In this document: piece by piece, positions 50,783-59,219 of the stretch
Layout: each line of letters starts with the position of its first letter
Numbering within the stretch: position 1 is the stretch's first letter
Source of the DNA: Spirosoma sp. 48-14
Lineage (GTDB): Bacteria > Bacteroidota > Bacteroidia > Cytophagales > Spirosomataceae
NCBI RefSeq assembly: GCF_001898575.1
Contig: NZ_MKUD01000022.1
Location: 115,041 to 179,040, forward strand
Reading direction: 5' to 3'
DNA: 64,000 bases
Position numbers and translations under genes: made by a program
Notes under the pieces: generated by a model
What the model was told of the DNA's origin: nothing
Databases searched by the model: none
Seen by the model: only the letters and a program-made list of their open reading frames with translations

Positions 50783-51190
50783 TTAGAAGCCAATTCGTTC
50801 CCGTTCGGGAGAAACACCCATGGAGCGTAGGAGTTCAAAGGCGATGCGCTCGTCGTATTTGCGTTTCCAGTAGTCGGTTTCCAGGCGAAGTTTGTCCAGC
50901 TCAACCTGTTGCTTTTCGACCAGTAGCCGGAGCGTTTCAAGTTCGTGGTTGACTGCTGGTTTTTCGTCGACAACCTGGGCGGTAATGACCTCGTCGGAAA
51001 GCAGACTCAGGGGAGAAACGTCCAAAACCGTAGCAATCTGGGTCAGACGAGAGAGCGTCAGGTCGGTTTTACCGCGTTCGATATCGCCGTAAGCGGTGGT
51101 GGAAAGATTGAGCAGATCGGCCATATTTTCCTGCGATAAACCGCGCTGGAGCCGCTGTAGACGTATTTTTTCGGCAATGGAGGCTTTCAT
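50783..51190 (-). CDS. XRE-family helix-turn-helix regulator with coiled-coil tail
   Basis: 135 residues. The Cro/CI-type HTH spans about 5-65 (IRLQRLQRGLSQENMADLLNLSTTAYGDIERGKTDLTLSRL). A charged helix (about 85-120, HELETLRLLVEKQQVELDKLRLETDYWKRKYDE) is probably a dimerisation coiled coil. It is divergent from clpP, with 135 bp between start codons, so it could control clpP or itself. Target and ligand are unknown. Confidence 0.9.
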   Translation of the reverse strand: MKASIAEKIRLQRLQRGLSQENMADLLNLSTTAYGDIERGKTDLTLSRLTQIATVLDVSPLSLLSDEVITAQVVDEKPAVNHELETLRLLVEKQQVELDKLRLETDYWKRKYDERIAFELLRSMGVSPERERIGF

Positions 51191-51325
51191 ATCAAGTAAC
51201 GACGATAAAATCTAAACCTAAACTGACAGGGTTTTTCGAGATGATAACGCAATTTTGTGACGAAACGATTCTCGAACTTACACCAAGTGTTCTTGGTTTT
51301 CAAATTAACGAATAGAAACCCTAGT

Positions 51326-52015
51326 ATGAATTACGAACAAGAGTTCCGCAAATTCGCCGTTCACCACATGGGCCTCAATGGCCTGACGGTTGATGGCTAC
51401 ATGAATCATACCGTTAATAATCTTACGGTTGAAAACATGACTCGCTCGGTCATTGAAGAACGGCCGATGAATTTCCGCGAAGTAGACGTGTTTTCGCGGT
51501 TGATGGCCGACCGGATTATTTTTATGGGCCTGCCTGTTGATGACAACATTGCCAATATTATCGTGGCTCAGTTGCTGTTCCTGGAATCGGCCGATCCGAA
51601 GAAAGATATCCTGATGTACCTGAATAGCCCTGGTGGGTCGGTATATGCTGGTCTGGGTATTTACGATACCATGCAGTATGTTCGTCCTGACGTGGCCACG
51701 GTTTGTACCAGTCTGGCCGCTTCGATGGGAGCTGTGTTACTAGCCGGTGGAGCGGCTGGCAAACGGTCGGCTCTTCCCCACGCTCGTATCATGATTCACC
51801 AACCATCGGGTGGTGCTCAGGGGCAATCGGTCGACATCGAGATTACAGCTCGCGAAATTGTTAAACTTCGCGAAGAACTGTATCAGATTCTGGCGAACCA
51901 CTCCGGTAAATCGGTTGAACAAATTGAGAAAGATTCGGATCGCGATAAGTGGATGCGTGCTGAAGAAGCTAAAGAATACGGCCTGATCGACGAAGTGTTG
52001 CGCCGGGAAAAATAA
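51326..52015 (+). CDS. clpP: ATP-dependent Clp protease proteolytic subunit
   Basis: 229 residues from the ATG at 51326 ([25 protein letters not shown]); the frame opens at 51257 but the extra 23 residues do not fit the family. The catalytic triad is visible: Ser in [15 protein letters not shown], His in [11 protein letters not shown] and Asp in [10 protein letters not shown]. It forms the tetradecameric protease chamber with ClpX, encoded 237 bp downstream on the same strand. A terminator-like hairpin between them suggests partly separate expression. Confidence 0.97.
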   Translation: MNYEQEFRKFAVHHMGLNGLTVDGYMNHTVNNLTVENMTRSVIEERPMNFREVDVFSRLMADRIIFMGLPVDDNIANIIVAQLLFLESADPKKDILMYLNSPGGSVYAGLGIYDTMQYVRPDVATVCTSLAASMGAVLLAGGAAGKRSALPHARIMIHQPSGGAQGQSVDIEITAREIVKLREELYQILANHSGKSVEQIEKDSDRDKWMRAEEAKEYGLIDEVLRREK

Positions 52016-52026
52016 GAAGTCGCTCG

Positions 52027-52079
52027 AATAATGCGCTATGATTTCTTGGCTCTGACGGAGAAAATCATAGCGTATTATT
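52027..52079 (+). terminator. Long imperfect hairpin after clpP
   Basis: AATAATGCGCTATGATTT and AAATCATAGCGTATTATT pair (one G-T) around a 17-nt centre, starting 12 bp after the clpP stop. No T run follows directly (CGGTATTC). It may stabilise the clpP mRNA end ahead of the true terminator at 52121. Confidence 0.65.
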
Positions 52080-52120
52080 CGGTATTCGATGATCCTTTTA
52101 ATAATTTTGTTTATTACAAA

Positions 52121-52150
52121 AGACTCAGGTTCGGCCTGAGTCTTTTTTTT
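52121..52150 (+). terminator. Intrinsic terminator between clpP and clpX
   Basis: GACTCAGG-TTCGG-CCTGAGTC followed by eight T. This is a textbook Rho-independent terminator on the plus strand. clpX starts 103 bp later and so probably also has its own promoter. Confidence 0.93.
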
Positions 52151-52252
52151 AGCGAAATTTAGGTCAATAACGAGTCTGTTTATAGGCAATTGGACGAACG
52201 ATAAACCATCGGTAGTCTGCTAAACCCCAGCTCTTTTACCCTGCAAACATTC

Positions 52253-53485
52253 ATGCCACAAATTAGCTGCTCGTTCTGTGGACGGCGCAAAAATGAAGTA
52301 ATGGTGCTGCTGTCGGGCATCGACGCACACATCTGTAACTATTGCATCGAACAAGGCCATCAGGTGGTGCTGGAAGAAATGCGCCCTCGCCGAAGCGAAC
52401 CAACCGAAGTGAATATCAATCTCATCAAACCTGTTGAGATGAAAAAACACCTCGATCAGTACGTAATTGGTCAGGACGATGCTAAAAAAGCCATTACGGT
52501 AGCGGTTTACAATCACTATAAACGGTTGATGCAGCCCAAGACCGATGACGACGTAACGATTGAAAAGTCGAACATCATTATGGTAGGCGAAACGGGAACG
52601 GGCAAAACCTATCTGGCCCGCTCCATTGCCAAAATCCTGGAAGTGCCATTCTGCATTGCCGATGCCACCGTTATTACCGAAGCTGGGTATGTGGGTGAGG
52701 ATGTTGAAACGATTTTGACCCGGTTGTTGCAGGCAGCCGATTACAATGTAGAAGCGGCTGAGCGGGGAATCGTGTATATTGACGAAATCGATAAAATTGC
52801 CCGTAAATCAGATAATCCAAGTATTACGCGTGATGTCAGCGGAGAAGGTGTTCAGCAGGCTCTGTTGAAGTTGCTGGAAGGATCGATTGTGAATGTTCCT
52901 CCTCAGGGTGGACGCAAGCACCCCGATCAGCGACTTATCGCCCTCAACACCGAGAATATTCTGTTTATCTGTGGGGGAGCCTTTGATGGTATAGAACGCC
53001 ATATCATGAAGCGGATCAATACCCGCCCCATCGGTTTTTCGGGCGATCGCCGGTTGAACGAGACGCTGGAGCGGGGGCATTTGATGCGCTATATTTCGGC
53101 ATTGGATCTCAAATCGTTTGGCCTGATTCCCGAACTGATTGGTCGCCTGCCGGTACTAACGCACCTTGAACCACTCGACCGGAAGGCGCTTATGCAAATT
53201 CTGACTGAGCCCAAAAATGCCATTACAAAGCAGTATAATAAGCTTTTCACGATGGAAGGCATTACACTGCATTGGGACGATAGCGCCCTGAATTACATTG
53301 TTGATCAGGCGCTTCAATACAACCTGGGTGCGCGGGGATTACGGTCGATCTGTGAATCCATCATCATGGATGCCATGTTTGAGTTGCCCTCACAAACAGG
53401 CATTAACGAACTGACGGTTAGCCTGGAATATGCCCGTGAGAAATTCGGAAAATCGAGTACCTATCAGATGCGTTCGGTAGCTTAA
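52253..53485 (+). CDS. clpX: ATP-dependent Clp protease ATP-binding subunit
   Basis: 410 residues. The N-terminal zinc-binding domain has CSFCGRRK and CNYC. The AAA+ module has Walker A GETGTGKT (GPTGCGKT in most homologues), Walker [12 protein letters not shown], the pore-loop segment [25 protein letters not shown], and [16 protein letters not shown]. The IGF/VGF-type loop that docks ClpP reads RPIGFSGDR. It unfolds tagged proteins and feeds them to ClpP. The order clpP-clpX is conventional. Confidence 0.97.
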   Translation: MPQISCSFCGRRKNEVMVLLSGIDAHICNYCIEQGHQVVLEEMRPRRSEPTEVNINLIKPVEMKKHLDQYVIGQDDAKKAITVAVYNHYKRLMQPKTDDDVTIEKSNIIMVGETGTGKTYLARSIAKILEVPFCIADATVITEAGYVGEDVETILTRLLQAADYNVEAAERGIVYIDEIDKIARKSDNPSITRDVSGEGVQQALLKLLEGSIVNVPPQGGRKHPDQRLIALNTENILFICGGAFDGIERHIMKRINTRPIGFSGDRRLNETLERGHLMRYISALDLKSFGLIPELIGRLPVLTHLEPLDRKALMQILTEPKNAITKQYNKLFTMEGITLHWDDSALNYIVDQALQYNLGARGLRSICESIIMDAMFELPSQTGINELTVSLEYAREKFGKSSTYQMRSVA

Positions 53486-53552
53486 TGGTCTACTGGTAGA
53501 TTATCTACATGAAATAGCGTACTCTGCATCTATAAGCGGAGTGTGCCTGGCT

Positions 53553-53592
53553 AAATCCCCTGATTTTTTATGAAAAGTCGGGGGATTTTTTT
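53553..53592 (+). terminator. Intrinsic terminator of clpX
   Basis: AAATCCCCTGATTTT and AAAAGTCGGGGGATTT form a stem of about 16 bp with two G-T pairs and a 5-nt loop, followed by TTTTG on the plus strand. Confidence 0.88.
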
Positions 53593-53694
53593 GTCTGAAT
53601 CAAATTTGTATCGATGGTCAGTAACAAATGTGAATTTGTCTAGTTTATCGCTTTGATAATGTATTCGTTACACTAAACAATCTCTGGATTTGTT

Positions 53695-54297
53695 ATGAAA
53701 AACACATCTAATTCACTGCTGACTAGTTTATTGATGATTCTGGTAATTGCCGCTTGTAGCCGCCCGGTTGCCTATTTCCAACCCAGTCAACGGGAACACT
53801 TCTCGGCAAAGACAACCAGCGAAACAACGTCCCCCATCACAACGCCCGTCACTACAGAAGCCACTGATCAACAGGTTGTTGTCACTCCCGCTGAACAACT
53901 AGCTCAAACAAATTCGGCCCTTGATAAAGTAGACGCGCTCGTTCGTAACGATAGCAAACTGGCTGAAAATAAATCCGTTCAGAAACGGCTCAATCGAATT
54001 CGCACGATGTTGGCCGCCCAGCCAACCGATCGTCAGACCACTACCGCTGTCACAGCTCCCAAGAAAATGAATCTGGTGGAGCGGATGATGGTAAAGAAAA
54101 TGAATAAAAAAATCAGCCGGCAACTGGCTCCTGCCAACCCTGATAAAACAATGATGAATTCAGGTACATTGGCCACGGGAGCCGTTTTAGTACTCATCGG
54201 TCTCTTGTTATTATTACTGACAACGGGTACTGGGGCTACTATAGGGGTAATTGCCCTTATTGTTGGTGCGGTATTACTACTTGTTGGCTTATTATAA
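53695..54297 (+). CDS. Three-copy lipoprotein family of unknown function (copy 1)
   Basis: 200 residues. The lipoprotein signal ends in VIAACSRPVAYFQPSQREHF. The middle is a Thr/Pro/Gln-rich spacer (about 40-75), followed by a conserved helix AEQLAQTNSALDKVDALVRNDSKLAENKSVQKRL and a basic helix KKMNLVERMMVKKMNKKISRQL. The C-terminus holds two closely spaced hydrophobic helices rich in Gly (about 155-200). The shape, a lipid anchor at one end and a glycine-zipper membrane hairpin at the other with a basic linker, suggests an envelope protein able to bridge or insert in membranes. No named family was recognised. Confidence 0.8.
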   Translation: MKNTSNSLLTSLLMILVIAACSRPVAYFQPSQREHFSAKTTSETTSPITTPVTTEATDQQVVVTPAEQLAQTNSALDKVDALVRNDSKLAENKSVQKRLNRIRTMLAAQPTDRQTTTAVTAPKKMNLVERMMVKKMNKKISRQLAPANPDKTMMNSGTLATGAVLVLIGLLLLLLTTGTGATIGVIALIVGAVLLLVGLL

Positions 54298-54340
54298 ATA
54301 CCCTCTTCATTAGCGCTGTTTATCCCTGGTACCGATTAGC

Positions 54341-54390
54341 TAAATCGCCATTGGTCAGTCTACTGCTGGCTAATGGCGATTTACTTTTTA
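54341..54390 (+). terminator. Hairpin after lipoprotein copy 1
   Basis: TAAATCGCCATTGGTCAG and CTGGCTAATGGCGATTTA pair (one offset) over about 17 bp, followed by CTTTTTA on the plus strand. It separates copies 1 and 2, which therefore may have separate promoters. Confidence 0.8.
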
Positions 54391-54500
54391 TTCGGGTGGC
54401 AAATGGGTAGGATTTAATCAGGAATTTATCTGTGGTGAGCATAAATGAGTTAAGTTGCACACCACGATGAAATCTATACGGTGTAAAGCTGTTTTCTCCT

Positions 54501-55079
54501 ATGCAGGTAGTCTTTAAAAAATCATTTTTGTTGTTGGGGCTAATCAGTCTGATTTCCTGCCATCGTTCTGCCGTTTCTTTACTACCTGAGCAACGAGTCC
54601 GTTTTTCTGAAATACAACCGATTCGTAGGGTATCCGCAATTATGCCCGATGCACCAGATCATTCAGTAAAGCCAACATGTAGCGTATCAAGTAGTAAACA
54701 GGATACGGCTGAGGTTTTAGTGCGAAACGACAACAAAATAAACACGGACAATGCTGTTCGGCAGCGGTTTCGTCATACCAAAATCTGGCTGGATTCTCCA
54801 TCAGCCAGCATCGTAAAGGCGTCTTCTCAATCAAACGAATCCCGGAGGATGACAGGGTTGCAACGGCTCTTGTTGAAAAAAATAACAAAACGGTTGAGTC
54901 ATCAACGCTCCTCAGTAAATCCGGCAAAACCGGTTCTTGTCGAAGGGATTCTGGTTTTAGGCGCAGTGCTGTTGCTGGGTGGAATCTTATTGGTTTTGCT
55001 GGCGTCGGGAACGGGCTTTGCCGTTGGCGTTATCGCGCTGGCTGCTGGTTTAGTATGCTTATTAATCGGTTTGTTTTAA
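54501..55079 (+). CDS. Three-copy lipoprotein family of unknown function (copy 2, divergent)
   Basis: 192 residues. Same layout as copy 1: lipobox LISLISCHRSAVSLLPEQRVRFS, spacer, helix with VLVRNDNKINTDNAVRQRF, basic helix MTGLQRLLLKKITKRLSHQRSS and a C-terminal Gly-rich double hydrophobic helix (LGAVLLLGGILLVLLASGTGFAVGVIALAAGLVCLLIGLF). It has lost the SRPVAYFQPS signature and is clearly the most diverged copy. Retention of the NDxK motif and the basic and hydrophobic segments marks these as the functional core. Confidence 0.78.
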   Translation: MQVVFKKSFLLLGLISLISCHRSAVSLLPEQRVRFSEIQPIRRVSAIMPDAPDHSVKPTCSVSSSKQDTAEVLVRNDNKINTDNAVRQRFRHTKIWLDSPSASIVKASSQSNESRRMTGLQRLLLKKITKRLSHQRSSVNPAKPVLVEGILVLGAVLLLGGILLVLLASGTGFAVGVIALAAGLVCLLIGLF

Positions 55080-55277
55080 CTTTTGAGCTGTTAGAATCGT
55101 AGTCCCGTAAAATTGAATTTTAATTGTTACACTCAGCATTTTCTATTGTTTTTCAGGCTATTCCCCAACTTGTTTAAATTTTTTTTTTGCCCTAGCCCAA
55201 CAAACCAATGATGTTGTAGTTGTTGAGGATGATATTGCAATCGTTTATACTAAATCGTTCACTTTAATTCTTTACTT

Positions 55278-55907
55278 ATGAAAGCACTGTCTAAGTCGTT
55301 GTTTTTCCTGCTTTTTGGTCTTGTTGTTCTGGCTTCCTGTAGCCGTCCGGTTGCCTATTTTCAACCCAGCGCCCGTGAGCATTATGCGTCAACACAACCT
55401 AAATCAATTGCTCCCACTACTCCTGTCGAAACTACAGTTCCTACAGAAACAAATATCTCTACCCCCGAAGTGGCTCCGGCTGTAGCAGCTCCAGCGCCGG
55501 CTGAACAACTTGCTCAGGCAAAAGAAGCCGTTAGCCAGGTAGAAGCCTACGTTCGTAACGATAGCAAACTGGCGTCGAACAAGAAGCTGGCTAAACGGAT
55601 GGCCCGGCTGAATGAAATGATGACGACTGCTACTGAAAAGGCCGCCGTATCGACAACAACCGCTTCCACCAAAAAAATGACGTTCATGGAGCGGACCATG
55701 CTGAAAAAGCTTGATAAGAAAATTAAAAACCATGTAGCGCCCGAGAAAACGAACGTAATGGATCGCAACGTTCGTCTGGGGCTGATCATTGGTCTGATTG
55801 GTTTACTGCTATGGCTGCTGGGTGGTGCCAGTGTGCTGGCTGTGATTGGTCTGATCATGTTCGTTGTCGGCTTAGTACTGGTGCTGATCGGTGTTATTAA
55901 TGGCTAA
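55278..55907 (+). CDS. Three-copy lipoprotein family of unknown function (copy 3)
   Basis: 209 residues. Lipobox VLASCSRPVAYFQPSAREHY, a Pro/Thr/Val/Ala spacer (about 45-80), the helix AEQLAQAKEAVSQVEAYVRNDSKLASNKKLAKRM, a basic helix KKMTFMERTMLKKLDKKIKNHV, and a Gly-rich double hydrophobic C-terminus. It is closest to copy 1 and identical over SRPVAYFQPS and VRNDSKLA. It starts 198 bp after copy 2 and ends 19 bp before the hydrolase gene, with which it may be co-transcribed. Confidence 0.8.
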   Translation: MKALSKSLFFLLFGLVVLASCSRPVAYFQPSAREHYASTQPKSIAPTTPVETTVPTETNISTPEVAPAVAAPAPAEQLAQAKEAVSQVEAYVRNDSKLASNKKLAKRMARLNEMMTTATEKAAVSTTTASTKKMTFMERTMLKKLDKKIKNHVAPEKTNVMDRNVRLGLIIGLIGLLLWLLGGASVLAVIGLIMFVVGLVLVLIGVING

Positions 55908-55926
55908 CTGCTAACCTAACGTTGGC

Positions 55927-56646
55927 ATGAGCCAATCTCCTGTTATTTGCCTCATCCACGGTCACGGCGTAGATGCTTCCATCTGGGATAGCATCTACGC
56001 CGATTTGGCATTGGAGACCCGCGTGTTGAAACCTGACTTCGCCTATCTGACGAGCCATCATACCATTGAAGCCTATGCTGAGGACTTATACACCCAGTTA
56101 CAGACTGCACAGGTGGATCAGGTCGTTCTGGTTGGCCATTCGATGGGCGGGTATATTGCCCTTGCATTTGCCGAGCAACATCCCGCTATGATTCATGGCC
56201 TGGTTTTGTACCACTCAACGGCCCTTGCCGATGACGAAAATCGCAAGGAAGTACGCCGACATGCGATCGAGGACTTGAAAACGAACGGATCGGCTCCCTT
56301 TATTCAGAAACAGCTACCGAAAATGGTTGCTCCCGATTACCCCGTCGATAAGACGCAGCAGTTAATAGATCGGTTTATCAAGTTGCCTGCCGATGCACTC
56401 ATTGCAGGCATGTCAGCGATGGCCGGTCGCCCTGATCGGACGCATGTGTTGCGTGAAGCTACCTATCCGATTTTGCTGGTGCTGGGTCGGAACGATCAGA
56501 TTATTGCCCACGATAAAGCGGCTGATCTAGCCAATCTTTCGGATTACATTCGTATCGAAACGATTGAGGATGCAGGGCATTTAAGTATGGTTGAGCAACC
56601 CGGCGAATCGTTTCAGATACTCAAAGCATTCGGCACTTTGTGTTAG
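55927..56646 (+). CDS. Alpha/beta hydrolase
   Basis: 239 residues: oxyanion segment CLIHGHGVDASIWDSI, nucleophile elbow VLVGHSMGGYIALAF (Ser about residue 75), acid in VLGRNDQIIAHDKA, and the His in DAGHLSMVEQPGESF. This is a typical small-molecule esterase/lactonase-type hydrolase in the cytosol; the substrate is unknown. It starts 19 bp after lipoprotein copy 3. Confidence 0.93.
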   Translation: MSQSPVICLIHGHGVDASIWDSIYADLALETRVLKPDFAYLTSHHTIEAYAEDLYTQLQTAQVDQVVLVGHSMGGYIALAFAEQHPAMIHGLVLYHSTALADDENRKEVRRHAIEDLKTNGSAPFIQKQLPKMVAPDYPVDKTQQLIDRFIKLPADALIAGMSAMAGRPDRTHVLREATYPILLVLGRNDQIIAHDKAADLANLSDYIRIETIEDAGHLSMVEQPGESFQILKAFGTLC

Positions 56647-56801
56647 AATAGGCAAATTGGTAAATAAATTGGGAAGCTTAGCGGCTTCCTTTTTTGTTTT
56701 AAGCCCATTTTCAACGGATTATCCGTAAACTTGCACCTCATTTTTTTCAATAACCTGCTGACAAAACCCAGTTTGGGGGAGTCGGCTAATTGTTTACTAG
56801 A

Positions 56802-57938
56802 ATGGCTGAGCTTTTTAACGTGTACCCGTTGTACGACATTGAGCCTGTTCGCGCTCAGGGTAGCTATCTTTGGGATGTCAATGGCACCCAATATCTGGAC
56901 CTTTATGGTGGTCATGCCGTGATTTCGGTAGGGCATACTCACCCCCGGTACGTAAAAGCACTGACCGATCAGTTAAATAAGATTGCGTTTTACTCTAATT
57001 CGGTCAAAATTCCTCAGCAACAGGAACTTGCCGATAAGCTGGGAGCTATTTCAGGACATCCGGATTATGCGTTGTTTTTATGTAATTCTGGGGCGGAAGC
57101 CAACGAAAATGCCTTAAAACTAGCGTCATTCCACAATGGACGAACTAAGGCTGTTGCGTTTACGAAGTCGTTCCACGGCCGTACGGCTGGGGCTGTAGCC
57201 GTTACAGACAACCCATCAATAGTAGCTCCCATTAACTATAAAGAGCACGTTACGTTCTTGCCCTATAACGATGTAGAAGCCGTAAAAGCAGGTATTACCT
57301 CCGAAACATGCGCCGTTATTGTTGAAGGAATCCAGGGCGTTGGCGGTATTCAGGTGGCAACAGATGCGTTTTTGCAAACACTCCGCCAGCGTTGCGATGA
57401 AACAGGGGCTATCCTGATTCTGGATGGTGTTCAATGTGGCTATGGACGTTCTGGTAAATTTTTCTCGCACCAGTACAGCGGTATCGAAGCGGATATTATT
57501 TCAATGGCAAAGGGTATGGGGAACGGGTTTCCAATTGGTGGGATTCTGATTTCGCCCAAATTTAAAGCCACTCATGGTATGCTGGGAACTACCTTTGGGG
57601 GTAATCACCTGGCGTGTGCAGCCGCCATTGCCGTACTGGATATTATGAAGGACGAGGGTTTGATGGAAAATGCGCTTCGTGTGGGTAATTACCTCATGGA
57701 TGGTATCCGACAGGTTGGTGGCTACAAAGACTTGCGTGGTCGTGGCCTGATGATTGGGATCGAATACGATTTTCCTGTCGATTCGCTACGTAAAGCGCTG
57801 CTGTTCGATCATAAACAGTTTACCGGTGTAGCTGGGAAGAACACGATTCGTTTACTCCCCTCATTGGCTATCGGGGTAGATGAAGCCGATCAATTTCTGG
57901 AAGCGTTGCAATTGTGTTTGAAGGCGGAAGTTGCTTAG
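56802..57938 (+). CDS. argD: Acylornithine aminotransferase (class III PLP enzyme)
   Basis: 378 residues from the ATG at 56802 (MAELFNVYPLYDIEPVRAQG); a TTG at 56790 is a weaker alternative. Class III aminotransferase motifs: GSYLWDVNGTQYLDLYGGHAVISVGHTHP, FCNSGAEANENALKLA-type LCNSGAEANENAL, ILDGVQCGYGRSGKFF and the PLP lysine in SMAKGMGNGFPIGGI. It converts acylglutamate semialdehyde to acylornithine in arginine synthesis. argF' and argB follow on the same strand, which supports the assignment. In Bacteroidota the acyl group may be succinyl. Confidence 0.94.
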   Translation: MAELFNVYPLYDIEPVRAQGSYLWDVNGTQYLDLYGGHAVISVGHTHPRYVKALTDQLNKIAFYSNSVKIPQQQELADKLGAISGHPDYALFLCNSGAEANENALKLASFHNGRTKAVAFTKSFHGRTAGAVAVTDNPSIVAPINYKEHVTFLPYNDVEAVKAGITSETCAVIVEGIQGVGGIQVATDAFLQTLRQRCDETGAILILDGVQCGYGRSGKFFSHQYSGIEADIISMAKGMGNGFPIGGILISPKFKATHGMLGTTFGGNHLACAAAIAVLDIMKDEGLMENALRVGNYLMDGIRQVGGYKDLRGRGLMIGIEYDFPVDSLRKALLFDHKQFTGVAGKNTIRLLPSLAIGVDEADQFLEALQLCLKAEVA

Positions 57939-58100
57939 AGGCCAAGCTAAAAAGTTATAGTTGAATTGAAAGCAGTTGAGTCATTGATCGATGCTCATCT
58001 TGCGCAGATGATGACCAACTTACGCTTATCCGGATGTCGGTTAGGGCTATTGATTAACGTTAATGTGACACTCCTGAAAAACGGTGTGTAGGGTGGTAAC

Positions 58101-58155
58101 TAATCTATAAACACTTTGTGATCTTTGCGAAATACTTAGCGCCTTTGCGTTTTAT
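58101..58155 (+). repeat. CTTTGCG-type intergenic repeat upstream of argF'
   Basis: CACTTTGTGATCTTTGCGAAATACTTAGCGCCTTTGCGTTTTATTAC contains the words CTTTGTG, CTTTGCG and GCGCCTTTGCGTT. A related word (GTGCCTTTGTGTT) sits before argB at 59200-59212. The words end in TTTG, as in the Bacteroidota -7 element, and may include promoter sites. The rest of the 57939-58160 gap shows nothing else. Confidence 0.5.
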
Positions 58156-58160
58156 TACAA

Positions 58161-59135
58161 ATGACTAATTTTCTTTCCCTTTCCGACGTCGTAAATCTGG
58201 ATGCCCTTATCCAATCGGGCATTGATGCCAAAGCCAACCCGTTTGCTGACCAACACCTTGGTAAGAATAAAACCATCGGTCTGATTTTCTTCAATTCCAG
58301 CCTGCGTACGCGGATAAGCACGCAGAAAGCGGCTCAAAACCTGGGATTGAATGTCATAACGATGAACGTTGGACAGGATAGCTGGGGACTCGAAATGGAG
58401 GACGGTGTGATCATGAATAGCGACAAGGCCGAACACGTTCGGGAAGCTGCCGCTGTAATTGGTCGCTACTGCAACATCATAGGTATTCGTGCATTTGCCG
58501 AACTCAAAGACCGCGCAAAAGACTATCAGGAGCAGGTAATGCACCAGTTTGCAAAGTATGCGGGTGTTCCTATTGTGAACCTTGAATCGGCTACCCGGCA
58601 TCCCTTACAGTCACTGGCCGACTGCATTACCATTGAAGAAGTTAAACGCCAAACGCCTACATTACCTGCTAAACCTAAAGTAGTGCTGACCTGGTTGCCC
58701 CATTTTAAGCCACTACCGCAGGCTGTTGCCAATTCGTTCTGCGAGTGGATGAACGCCCGCGCCAAATCGGGGGATATAGAATTTGTCGTAACTCACCCCG
58801 AAGGCTATGAGTTAGCCCCTGAGTTTGTAGGAAATGCGCGAGTCATTTACAATCAGGATGAAGCATTCGAAGGAGCTGACTTTATCTATGGTAAAAACTG
58901 GTCGTCGTATACGCATTATGGGCAGGTACTCACACAGGATCCATCCTGGGCAGTAACCATGAACGATATTCACCTGACCAACAATGGTAAGTTTATGCAC
59001 TGCCTACCCGTTCGTCGGAATCTGAAAGTGGCTGACGAGGTACTTGATAGTCCGCATTCGTTGGTGATTGAACAAGCTGCCAATCGGGAGTGGTCGGCAC
59101 AGGCGGTATTAAAGGAAATTTTAAAAAGTAATTGA
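58161..59135 (+). CDS. argF': N-acetylornithine/N-succinylornithine carbamoyltransferase
   Basis: 324 residues. Carbamoyl-phosphate site FFNSSLRTRISTQKAA (SxRT, about 46-60), GQDSWGLEMEDGVIMNSDKAEHV, ESATRHPLQSLADCITIEE and the C-terminal FMHCLPVRRN. These distinguish the acylornithine branch from ordinary ornithine carbamoyltransferase. It carbamoylates acylornithine in the arginine pathway. In the Bacteroides fragilis enzyme residue 90 is Pro and directs use of succinylornithine, while acetyl-specific enzymes have Glu there. Here residue 90 is Ala (DKAEH), so the preferred acyl group is uncertain. Confidence 0.94.
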   Translation: MTNFLSLSDVVNLDALIQSGIDAKANPFADQHLGKNKTIGLIFFNSSLRTRISTQKAAQNLGLNVITMNVGQDSWGLEMEDGVIMNSDKAEHVREAAAVIGRYCNIIGIRAFAELKDRAKDYQEQVMHQFAKYAGVPIVNLESATRHPLQSLADCITIEEVKRQTPTLPAKPKVVLTWLPHFKPLPQAVANSFCEWMNARAKSGDIEFVVTHPEGYELAPEFVGNARVIYNQDEAFEGADFIYGKNWSSYTHYGQVLTQDPSWAVTMNDIHLTNNGKFMHCLPVRRNLKVADEVLDSPHSLVIEQAANREWSAQAVLKEILKSN

Positions 59136-59136
59136 A

Positions 59137-59212
59137 ACGCAGCGGCATAGAGAGTACAGAGCAACTTAATTAAGTACGACTAGTTCTCTATACTCTACGT
59201 GCCTTTGTGTTG
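59137..59212. repeat. Imperfect inverted repeat between argF' and argB
   Basis: AACGCAGCGGCATAGAGAGTACAGAG (59137-59162) and the complement of CTCTATACTCTACGTGCCTTTGTGTT (59187-59212) agree at about 19 of 26 positions. It fills the whole 84-bp gap between the two genes. It may form an mRNA hairpin or hold a promoter through GTGCCTTTG. Confidence 0.6.
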
Positions 59213-59219
59213 ATAAAAC

